Below, piece by piece: positions 1 to 5,061 of a DNA stretch of 5,061 nt (the stretch's first letter is position 1; each line of letters begins with the position of its first letter). The stretch lies in the NCBI GenBank assembly GCA_947624725.1, contig CANQLP010000050.1:1-5061 (forward strand), in the 5' to 3' direction. The DNA comes from an uncultured Clostridia bacterium. Lineage in GTDB: Bacteria > Bacillota_A > Clostridia > TANB77 > CAG-508. The notes under the pieces were generated by a model, which worked only from the letters and a program-made list of their open reading frames with translations, searched no databases and was not told where the DNA came from. The position numbers were made by a program, and so were the translations under genes.

Positions 1-120
1 AAAGTTGCGTGAAATCAAAATTTTATGCAAATAAGAGTAGGACTTTTCTCATAAGGTTCTATCTCACTAATATTAGGTCTTTTGCTCATTTTTTAGACAA
101 CAAACTATATGTCTCTTTTA

Positions 121-307
121 TAAAAACGTCTTAAAATCGATTCTCGTGCGTCGTTTTTTTAGCCATTTTTCTGCATTTCTAAAAAATCATTGATTTTACA
201 ATATTTAAATCATTTTGCATTATATAGATAATAATTTCTTAATATTCAAATTAAGTTTTAAATGATTAACTTTATTAGTTAAATGTAAAAATGTCTTAAA
301 ATTGATT
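121..307. repeat. 22-base imperfect direct repeat, two copies
   Basis: Copies at 121-142 and 286-307 match at 20 of 22 positions, around a shared core GTCTTAAAAT. Both differences are C in the left copy and T in the right copy (127/292 and 138/303), as expected if the right copy is a decayed duplicate. The spacing between copy starts is 165 bases. The right copy overlaps the start of a second repeat (305-324), so 286-324 looks like a junction of two repeated sequences. Function is unknown. Confidence 0.5.
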
Positions 308-330
308 TTGAAGCTTTATAAAATGAAATT

Positions 331-377
331 ATTTTATAAAATTATAAATAAAAATTTATTTTAAAATTTTATAAAAT
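331..377. repeat. All-A/T inverted repeat
   Basis: The palindromic 12-mer ATTTTATAAAAT occurs exactly at 331-342 and 366-377. The sequence between them continues the symmetry imperfectly, giving arms of about 22 bases around a centre near 354. Related TTTATAAAAT words lie at 315-324 and a shorter form near 389-397. It could form a weak cruciform or RNA hairpin downstream of the toxin gene. Without G or C in the stem it is a poor intrinsic terminator, and in such A/T-rich DNA part of the symmetry may be chance. Confidence 0.4.
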
Positions 378-497
378 TAAATTTAACCTATAAAATTTTA
401 ATTATAACATGTGTTCGCTTTTTGAAATTTAATGTTTATACTATAAATTTTACTTATAATTTTATTTTAACTGAATTCCTCTCGCCTATTCATATTT

Positions 498-878
498 TTA
501 TAGTAATTTTTTTAATATTTCATCAATATTAGGAAAAATAATATTTTTCATTCCCTGATTATATAAATTAATAACCTTTGTTGCCTTATTAAAAATTTCG
601 GTTTGTAATTTATTTGATAATCTTATTGGAACTTTATTTTTTATGTACTGACTTTCAATATATTTTTCAGTTACAGGAAACATATTTTGGATTAAAAATG
701 TACTATAAATATTAGCAACATTTCCAAAGACAATTGTATCAATTGAAGGATTTTTTCCTAGTTTTATTTGCTTTTGAATTTTGTAATTATAAATTTTTTT
801 ATATTTATCTATTTTGGTACTTACAGGAATGAACCAAATTATATTATTATTTTCCTTATAATATAAAGAGCTTATCAT
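498..878 (-). CDS. Putative type III toxin-antitoxin toxin (ToxN/CptN/TenpN-like endoribonuclease), probably N-terminally truncated
   Basis: The 126-residue product is small and basic with no membrane segment. Recognisable blocks are WFIPVSTK (15-22) followed by KYKKIY (25-30), DTIVFG (47-52), FLIQNMFPVTEKYI (61-74), VPIRLS (83-88), KATKVINLYNQG (98-109) and a final IIFPNIDEIL (113-122). The pattern of an aromatic strand, a 'P-x-S-x-K' turn, a 'NM-x-PV' strand and a C-terminal helix resembles the ToxN/AbiQ-related toxins of type III systems. These cut RNA and are neutralised by a pseudoknotted RNA encoded just upstream, and here such an RNA is visible. Relatives as I remember them carry about 25-35 more residues before the equivalent of LYYKENNNIIWF, so the N-terminus looks missing. 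The only in-frame ATG (878-876) lies in the loop of a strong hairpin, ten bases after AGGGG. The upstream frame closes at a TAA eight codons earlier. It may be a decayed toxin or use an odd start. The family call is from motif memory and not from a search. Confidence 0.55.
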   Translation of the reverse strand: MISSLYYKENNNIIWFIPVSTKIDKYKKIYNYKIQKQIKLGKNPSIDTIVFGNVANIYSTFLIQNMFPVTEKYIESQYIKNKVPIRLSNKLQTEIFNKATKVINLYNQGMKNIIFPNIDEILKKLL

Positions 879-893
879 TTCTGATAAGCCCCT
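860..893 (-). terminator. Strong hairpin between putative antitoxin RNA and toxin (possible attenuating terminator)
   Basis: On the minus strand, GCTTATCA (889-882) pairs perfectly with TGATAAGC (877-870) around a GAAA tetraloop (881-878). G-U and Watson-Crick pairs extend the stem to about 12 pairs (893-866). A short T-containing tail TCTTTATATT follows. The position between the promoter-proximal RNA and the toxin matches the weak terminator of type III loci, which limits toxin transcription. The tail is broken by A residues, so it may act instead as a translational block: it hides the AGGGG ribosome site in its stem and the toxin ATG in its loop. Confidence 0.5.
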
Positions 894-979
894 AAAAATT
901 TATTCACTCTCTCATTTATAACTCGCCAAAGAGGCGGCGACAAACACATTTATTAAAAACAATGATGTTCTTAATTATT
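894..979 (-). ncRNA. Candidate pseudoknotted RNA antitoxin (type III-like), single unit
   Basis: This is the expected 5' part of the transcript starting near 979. Stem 1 is TCGCC (940-936) with GGCGA (927-923). Within its loop, CTCTT (933-929) can pair with downstream GAGAG (913-909), with one G-U pair, giving an H-type pseudoknot with a nine-base A/T-rich connecting loop. H-type pseudoknots are the hallmark of type III antitoxin RNAs. The heptamer AATAAAT occurs at 954-948 and again at 904-898, which would bound one unit of 50 bases. Known antitoxins usually have two or more tandem units, and I see only one. A 24-codon frame (949 to 875) also spans this RNA but has no convincing ribosome site. 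The pairing is read by eye and was not energy-computed. Confidence 0.5.
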
Positions 980-985
980 ATATTC

Positions 986-1014
986 ATATTAACATAAAAT
1001 ATGTGAATTGTCAA
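986..1014 (-). promoter_or_regulatory. Near-consensus sigma-A promoter for the toxin-antitoxin transcript
   Basis: On the minus strand, TTGACA (1014-1009) is followed by a 17-base spacer and TAATAT (991-986). TG lies one base before the -10 box (extended -10). Transcription should start near 979. It is the strongest promoter-like sequence in the window and suggests high expression of the short RNA downstream. Confidence 0.75.
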
Positions 1015-1089
1015 TAATTGTTCTAAAAAGTTTTCAAAGATTAAATTTTAACCTATGTGATGGTTATTTTGAAGTCTTATAAAATAAAT

Positions 1090-1953
1090 TTATAAATACA
1101 GCAAAAACATCAGTAATGCTCCAAATATTATTGAGAATAATAACAATATTTTATCAGAAAAGATAACTTCCACAGGATCACCATCACTATTTCCTTCAAT
1201 ATCCATACTATATCTCATACACATAATAATAACGAAAGGTATGGTTACCATTAAAAAGTCATTTTTAGAAATATTTATGACCCATAATGAATAAAAAACT
1301 ATTGCAAGTGATAAGCACATATACATATTTTTGTCCAAAAATTCCTTGCTATAATATTTAAGAACATTTCTTGTATTTCCATTAGATCTTATTACTTCAT
1401 TTCTTCTCTTTCCAAGTACTAAATAAAATGAAAGAGATAAAATAGTTAAATATAGCCAGTCTGATACAGCTACATTAATTAAGGATGCACCAAAGAATGT
1501 TCTAATTAAAAATCCAAAAGCTAACATAGTTACATCAAGTAAAGGAACATTTTTAAGATAAATACTATATGAAATATTTAAAATTAAATACATTAATAGT
1601 AGGCATATACTTAATACTGGAAATTTAAAGTATATTAATCCAGCTATAACAAATACAAATAATATAAATATTAAAACAATAGCTTCTTTAATGCTTACTT
1701 TTCCAGATGCAATAGGTCTATTTTTCTTTGTTTTATGCTGTTTATCTTTTTCTTTATCAGTTATATCATTAATAATATAAATAATACTACATGCTAATGA
1801 AAAAATAAAAAAACCACGTAAAGTGCAAATCAAATTATGCTTATCAAATAAAGTTTTACTAAATATTAACGGAAAAAATATTAAAATATTTTTGATATAA
1901 TGCTTAACTTTCATTAATTTAATGTAATTCTTTATCTTATAAAATATTTTCAT
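1090..1953 (-). CDS. UbiA-superfamily polyprenyl-phosphate phosphoribosyltransferase (DPPR synthase-like)
   Basis: The 287-residue integral membrane protein has about nine hydrophobic segments. The first aspartate motif is at 62-70 (N62, D63, D66, D70) and is followed by HKTKKNRPIASG (73-84). This fits DPPR synthase (mycobacterial Rv3806c) better than quinone or heme prenyltransferases. Other matching blocks are SYSIYLKNVPLLDV (128-141), GFLIR (147-151), LGKRRNEV (180-187), TRNVLKYY (194-201) and DGDPVEVIFSDK (257-268). DPPR synthase transfers 5-phosphoribose from PRPP to a polyprenyl phosphate at the membrane, the first step towards polyprenyl-phosphate ribose or arabinose. AGAGG lies six bases before the ATG. 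The gene is last in a three-gene operon, 23 bases after the membrane protein, so its product may supply the sugar donor for that protein. The actual acceptor lipid and sugar are inferred. No clear terminator follows the stop. Confidence 0.78.
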   Translation of the reverse strand: MKIFYKIKNYIKLMKVKHYIKNILIFFPLIFSKTLFDKHNLICTLRGFFIFSLACSIIYIINDITDKEKDKQHKTKKNRPIASGKVSIKEAIVLIFILFVFVIAGLIYFKFPVLSICLLLMYLILNISYSIYLKNVPLLDVTMLAFGFLIRTFFGASLINVAVSDWLYLTILSLSFYLVLGKRRNEVIRSNGNTRNVLKYYSKEFLDKNMYMCLSLAIVFYSLWVINISKNDFLMVTIPFVIIMCMRYSMDIEGNSDGDPVEVIFSDKILLLFSIIFGALLMFLLYL

Positions 1954-1976
1954 ATTTTGCCTCTTTTCTTTCTATA

Positions 1977-3596
1977 TTAATAATAAAAAACTCCGAATGC
2001 TACTATTCTTAAAAATTCAGGTATATTATAACAAAGCAGCAATACACAGATAGAAACTATTACAATTACTTTTAATTCTTTGTTTTTTATTAGATTTCCT
2101 ATAAGTTGATATATCAAAACCAAATAAGCCCATGAAAAATATAATGAATATAGTATTAATCCATTTTCTTGTGTTCCCCAACCGAATAAGCATAAAATAA
2201 TAAAAGAAAATATAATCCACAAGAAAGAAATAAATGATAATTTATTTGTTCTATTTTTTATAAAGCTAATTGCACAAAGAACTAAAATTATTATTCCAAT
2301 TACACTAATAAAATCAACCTTATATAAATGATATAATGGTATAACACCTCCATATAAAAGTGATCTACCTCTAGGTGCAATAAATATTGATTGTACAAAA
2401 TATAAAAATTGTTTTAGCTTATCTAAAAATTCTAGCTTTTCCCCACTAAATTTATTTAAAAGAGTACCTATTGAAGAAAAACCATTAACAATAGTAGTAA
2501 ATTGTCCTGTTAAAATTGCAACAACCATAAAAGCGATAAAACACTTAAATATATTCTTTATCCAATTTTTAAATTTATCATACTTACTTGTAAGAGGAAA
2601 CAATATCCCAGATGTAATCAGTGTTCCCATTGCTCCAACATAAGCATAATTAGTTTTAAGCAGTTTAAAATGATAAATATATATTGTTAAAATTAGATAA
2701 AAGAAAGCAAAAATGTATTGCTCCATAACGAAACTAAATATTATCATTGGATAAGTACTAAATGTAAATGCCAAAAACATAATCTTATTATTTTTATCTA
2801 GATTTAACATTTTGGTAATCATATATATAGTGCATGCCAAAACAAATATTTGAATTGTATTAAGAAAAATAGCATACCCATTTGGAATAAAGAAAAATAA
2901 CTCACCTAAAATATATGCTATTACAGCAAATGGCATAGCAAAAACGCCAAATAGAGGCTGTCTTATATCGTTTTCGGACATATTAAAATTCATATAGACA
3001 TTTTCATTAAAAAGTAAACCATTGTCAGAAGTGTATATTACATCATATAAAGCATACGGATTAAAAAATACAAGACTGGAACCATATAATATATATGTAA
3101 AAATAAAGCCTAAAAGCGTTACTGTCAATATCAATTTTTTACCTACCCTATCCATTTGATTAAAACCCTTTATAGCTTTTGTTCCAATTTTCTTTATAAA
3201 AATATATATTATTTCTATTAAAGCAGGAAGCGTTAGTAATACAAGGAATAATATTATTTTGTTATCATTAATTGAAATATTAAAAAAATCCAACGTGAAT
3301 TTAGCTAAACGCATTTTAGCATTTGGTACGTATAAAAGAAAACTTTTTTCAACAAATAAAGAAATTATGCTAGATGCAATTAATACTTTAATATCATAGT
3401 CTCTAAACATATCTTTAAAAGTTTTTATGCAAAATATAAATCCTATTAAAAAGGACAATATAACTCCTACAATTAACTCTTCACTATTCGCTCTTTCAGA
3501 AAGCATAAATGTAAGAAATGGTAGTGATATACAAAATATAATTTTAAATATTATTTCATTTTTAATCACTATTTTATTAATATTATTTTTAGTCAT
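1977..3596 (-). CDS. Large polytopic membrane protein, possible GT-C glycosyltransferase
   Basis: The 539 residues contain roughly 13-16 hydrophobic segments, for example near 15-33, 41-58, 113-135, 155-173, 213-232, 240-262, 271-310, 347-367, 428-446, 452-472, 478-500 and 508-525. The longest polar stretch, about 174-212, follows a membrane segment and holds acidic residues: D185, D191 in SDNG, and E208-N-D210. It is followed by RQPLFGVFAMPF (212-223). A loop with acidic residues after an early membrane helix is typical of GT-C enzymes that use polyprenyl-phosphate sugars at the outer face. A second notable motif is FGWGTQENG (471-479). I do not recognise a named family, so GT-C is an inference from architecture and neighbours. 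GGAG (3610-3607) lies inside the end of the upstream gene, and ATG follows that gene's TAG by two bases, so translation is probably coupled. A flippase or polymerase-like role remains possible. Confidence 0.45.
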   Translation of the reverse strand: MTKNNINKIVIKNEIIFKIIFCISLPFLTFMLSERANSEELIVGVILSFLIGFIFCIKTFKDMFRDYDIKVLIASSIISLFVEKSFLLYVPNAKMRLAKFTLDFFNISINDNKIILFLVLLTLPALIEIIYIFIKKIGTKAIKGFNQMDRVGKKLILTVTLLGFIFTYILYGSSLVFFNPYALYDVIYTSDNGLLFNENVYMNFNMSENDIRQPLFGVFAMPFAVIAYILGELFFFIPNGYAIFLNTIQIFVLACTIYMITKMLNLDKNNKIMFLAFTFSTYPMIIFSFVMEQYIFAFFYLILTIYIYHFKLLKTNYAYVGAMGTLITSGILFPLTSKYDKFKNWIKNIFKCFIAFMVVAILTGQFTTIVNGFSSIGTLLNKFSGEKLEFLDKLKQFLYFVQSIFIAPRGRSLLYGGVIPLYHLYKVDFISVIGIIILVLCAISFIKNRTNKLSFISFLWIIFSFIILCLFGWGTQENGLILYSLYFSWAYLVLIYQLIGNLIKNKELKVIVIVSICVLLLCYNIPEFLRIVAFGVFYY

Positions 3597-3598
3597 TT

Positions 3599-4702
3599 CT
3601 ATTTTTCTCCAACTAAATCAAAATTTAAATTTTTTATATATTCCGCTATAAACTCTGCTCCATGGGAACAATTAGCCTTTAAAACATTTTCCAAACACTT
3701 ATTAACTTCAGAACTTTCAATAAAATCATTTAGTTTATTATATATTTCATTTGGATTTTTGCATTTAAAACCAAAATGATTTTCTTCTACATATTGATAA
3801 TTTTTATTTTCTTGCCCTTTAATATTTCCAGTAATCACAATAGCAGTAGCACTTTTTGCAGCTTCTAAAATCATATTTGGACCAGCTTTAGTTAGTATAA
3901 TATGAGCATTTTCTAAGAATTCATTCATATTGTTTACAAAGCTATATATATTAACGTTTGCAGGAATATTCCCTTTATTCTGCTCTAAAATCAAACGCTT
4001 ATACATTCTTTCATCCCTTCCACAAATAACAGATATATTAGCATTATGTAGTCTAGAAACTTGTTTGACATATTGTACGCTTTTATTTAAATTAACAGAT
4101 GGGTTTACAAGCAAAATATTTACTTTGTCTTCTATTATTTTAGGGGTATTTCTTTCTTTTATATCATCTCTAATAGGAAATCCTGAGACAAATATTTTAT
4201 TTTTATCTATCCCCTTTTTTATATAATGTTCTTTAACTTCTTCAGTTGGTACAAAAATAACATCTGCTTTTTTATCTCTCCAAACTCTAGGAGGATTAAC
4301 TAAATCAATAACATCAATATAAAAAGGAATTTGGAACTTTTCTTTTTTTAAAAAATGTGAAATTGACCTAGTAAACATACAATGTACTGAAATTATAATG
4401 TCAGGTTTAAACTCATTAATTTCGTTTCTCAACTTTCTTCTACATTTTAAATAAACTAAAAAATGCATTATATCAGGTGTAATTTGAGTTAATAGATATG
4501 GTATGTAATAAAGTAATGGAAATCTTGTGGTAATAGGAATATATGAATTTTCAAGTATCCCCCCTATTTTGCCCATTAATTTAAAAGAATCAATTTGTAA
4601 TGTTTTAAAACCATATTCATCAAATTTCTTTTTTAGTGCCTTAGAAGCCGATTTATGTCCATTGCCTGTTCTCTCTGATGTTAGTATCATTATCTTTTTC
4701 AT
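3599..4702 (-). CDS. MGDG synthase/MurG-type (GT28) glycosyltransferase
   Basis: The 367-residue protein is probably peripheral to the membrane and has the two-domain GT-B layout. The N-terminal acceptor domain (about 1-190) begins KKIMILTSERTGNGH with the glycine-histidine loop at 13-16, then SVH (105-107) and GFPIR (174-178). The C-terminal donor domain (about 195-345) has VICGR (225-229), the NMNEF block (258-262), TKAGP (271-275), E280 and KGQEN (295-299), which are the nucleotide-sugar binding signatures of this family. Members include diacylglycerol galactosyl- and glucosyltransferases and MurG, so a lipid acceptor and a UDP-sugar donor are likely; neither can be fixed from sequence. 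The usual histidine of the 'D-x-x-x-H-x-x-W' region appears replaced (DLVNPPRVW, 133-141). It is the first gene of the operon. GTGAG lies eight bases before ATG, and length is normal for the family. Confidence 0.8.
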   Translation of the reverse strand: MKKIMILTSERTGNGHKSASKALKKKFDEYGFKTLQIDSFKLMGKIGGILENSYIPITTRFPLLYYIPYLLTQITPDIMHFLVYLKCRRKLRNEINEFKPDIIISVHCMFTRSISHFLKKEKFQIPFYIDVIDLVNPPRVWRDKKADVIFVPTEEVKEHYIKKGIDKNKIFVSGFPIRDDIKERNTPKIIEDKVNILLVNPSVNLNKSVQYVKQVSRLHNANISVICGRDERMYKRLILEQNKGNIPANVNIYSFVNNMNEFLENAHIILTKAGPNMILEAAKSATAIVITGNIKGQENKNYQYVEENHFGFKCKNPNEIYNKLNDFIESSEVNKCLENVLKANCSHGAEFIAEYIKNLNFDLVGEK

Positions 4703-4873
4703 TAATTATTCTCACTTTCAAAACATAAAGGATTTTTATATTAATAATTTATCATATTTGCTAAAAAAAATAAACATTTTAACACTATTTAATTAAAATT
4801 ACTTATATCAAGTTGCATTGAATATTTTTATTGTGCTATAATAACTTTAAATAAAATAAAAGGAAGTTAAAAT
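4703..4873. promoter_or_regulatory. Divergent intergenic region between the glycosyltransferase operon and the recombinase gene
   Basis: These 171 bases must hold the start sites for both directions. The plus-strand promoter is clear and listed separately. For the minus-strand operon the best -10 candidate I see is TATGAT (4756-4751), but no good -35 lies at the right distance, so the operon promoter is only a guess. An A-run on the plus strand (about 4763-4770) is a T-run on the other strand. I see no operator-like palindrome or riboswitch. Confidence 0.35.
4813..4842 (+). promoter_or_regulatory. Promoter of the tyrosine recombinase gene
   Basis: TTGCAT (4813-4818), an 18-base spacer, and a perfect TATAAT (4837-4842) preceded by TG at 4834-4835 form an extended -10 sigma-A type promoter. 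The start codon lies 32 bases downstream of the -10 box, giving a leader of about 25 bases. Confidence 0.7.
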
Positions 4874-5061
4874 ATGATAAAAACTGAAGAAAATCCAACT
4901 TTTTTGAATTCATTTTTAGAATATTCATTAGCATATCAAAGAAAATCACCTAATTCAGTAGACCAATATAATTGCGATTTAAATATGTTTCTTAAATATA
5001 TGAAATATCATTTTGGACAAACTAAAGAGAATGATTTTGATAAGATTGATATTTCGGACTT
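4874..5061 (+). CDS. Tyrosine recombinase/integrase, Xer-like (5' part, runs off the window)
   Basis: Only the first 62 codons are present (starting MIKTEENPTFLNSFLEY), and the frame is open to the window edge. Residues 9-45 have the pattern of the N-terminal SAM-like core-binding domain of XerC/XerD-type recombinases: a helix FLNSFLEYSLAY, then RKSPNSVDQYNCDL and MFLKYMKY, equivalent to the family's 'kS.nTv..Y..DL..F..fl'. The catalytic R-H-R-Y residues would lie downstream of the window. Members resolve chromosome dimers or integrate mobile DNA, and the visible part does not separate the two roles. The start is supported by AGGAAG (4861-4866) seven bases before the ATG and by the promoter at 4813-4842. 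The gene is divergent from the glycosyltransferase operon, so a shared function is not implied. Confidence 0.75.
   Translation, partial: MIKTEENPTFLNSFLEYSLAYQRKSPNSVDQYNCDLNMFLKYMKYHFGQTKENDFDKIDISD

Larger units (their letters stand above)
1..497. other. Gene-poor A+T-rich intergenic region
   Basis: No reading frame here has both a ribosome site and protein-like content. The stretch from about 1 to 180 is richer in G+C than the rest. On the minus strand it contains a 24-codon ATG frame (89 to 15, beginning MSKRPNISEIEP) with no Shine-Dalgarno sequence. It also contains a 22-codon basic open stretch (186-121, including EKWLKKRRTRIDFKTFL) with no start codon, closed by TAA at 120-118. These could be relics of a mobile element or part of a repeated intergenic element; I cannot tell which. 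From about 180 to 480 the sequence is almost pure A/T, with short repeats described separately. It lies downstream of the toxin gene on the minus strand, and I see no clear G+C-rich terminator in it. Confidence 0.5.
305..1085. repeat. 20-base direct repeats bracketing the toxin locus
   Basis: ATTTTGAAG followed by two variable bases and TTATAAAAT occurs at 305-324 (variable bases CT) and 1066-1085 (variable bases TC), a match of 18 of 20. The left copy lies in the intergenic region and the right copy ends five bases before the stop codon of the UbiA-type gene. Everything between them is the putative toxin-antitoxin locus and its A/T-rich tail. This could be a footprint of cassette insertion or of recombination between repeats, but base composition makes a chance match possible. 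Confidence 0.35.

Noticed and set aside
95..120. AGACA/TGTCT hairpin followed by CTTTTA on the plus strand
   Set aside because: A five-pair stem with a ten-base loop and a broken T tail is expected by chance, and there is no upstream gene in the window for it to end.
331..377. CRISPR-like repeat array
   Set aside because: The repeated words are palindromic A/T sequences without regular spacing or unique spacers, and no cas gene is present.
1049..1066. Small hairpin TAACC/GGTTA as terminator of the glycosyltransferase operon
   Set aside because: The stem is only five pairs with an eight-base loop and no T-run follows on the minus strand, so it does not qualify as an intrinsic terminator.
2026..2220. 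64-codon minus-strand open frame
   Set aside because: It is out of frame within the 539-residue membrane-protein gene, whose hydrophobic coding signal continues across it.
3427..3651. 74-codon plus-strand open frame
   Set aside because: It is antisense to the start of the membrane-protein gene and the end of the glycosyltransferase gene, has no ribosome site, and its hydrophobic product mirrors the opposite strand.
3930..4226. 98-codon plus-strand open frame
   Set aside because: It lies wholly antisense inside the GT28 gene, whose motifs are clear.
4527..4796. 89-codon plus-strand open frame
   Set aside because: It is antisense to the 5' end of the GT28 gene and its upstream region, has no start signals and shows no recognisable motifs.

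Overview
The window is very A+T-rich, and its codon choice (AAA, ATA, TTA, AGA) and AGGAGG-like ribosome sites suggest a low-GC Firmicute, most likely a Clostridium in the broad sense. This is inferred from composition and protein flavour; no rRNA or other marker gene is present.

Right side (about 1090-4702, minus strand): a compact three-gene operon. It starts with a soluble MurG/MGDG-synthase-type glycosyltransferase (4702-3599). Two bases later comes a 539-residue polytopic membrane protein that looks like a GT-C type glycosyltransferase but that I cannot assign to a family (3596-1977). After a 23-base gap comes a UbiA-superfamily membrane transferase (1953-1090) whose motifs match decaprenyl-phosphate phosphoribosyltransferase (DPPR synthase), the first step of polyprenyl-linked ribose/arabinose supply in mycobacteria. 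Together they look like a small lipid-linked sugar or surface-glycolipid module. The phosphatase and epimerase that follow DPPR synthase in mycobacteria are not in the window. Divergently, a tyrosine recombinase gene (Xer-like) starts at 4874 on the plus strand with a good extended -10 promoter and runs off the right edge.

Middle (about 498-1014, minus strand): what looks like a small type III toxin-antitoxin locus. A near-consensus promoter (1014-986) precedes a short transcribed leader. The leader can fold into an H-type pseudoknot (940-909) and is followed by a strong hairpin with a GAAA loop (893-866). After that comes a 126-residue protein resembling the ToxN/CptN/TenpN endoribonuclease group, apparently without its usual N-terminus. 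The order promoter, pseudoknot RNA, hairpin, toxin is the type III arrangement, but only one RNA unit is visible, and the proposed start codon sits in the hairpin loop. The segment is bracketed by imperfect 20-base direct repeats (305-324 and 1066-1085).

Left side (1-497): no convincing gene. It holds a less A+T-rich patch (about 1-180), a 22-base direct repeat (121-142 and 286-307) and an all-A/T inverted repeat (331-377).
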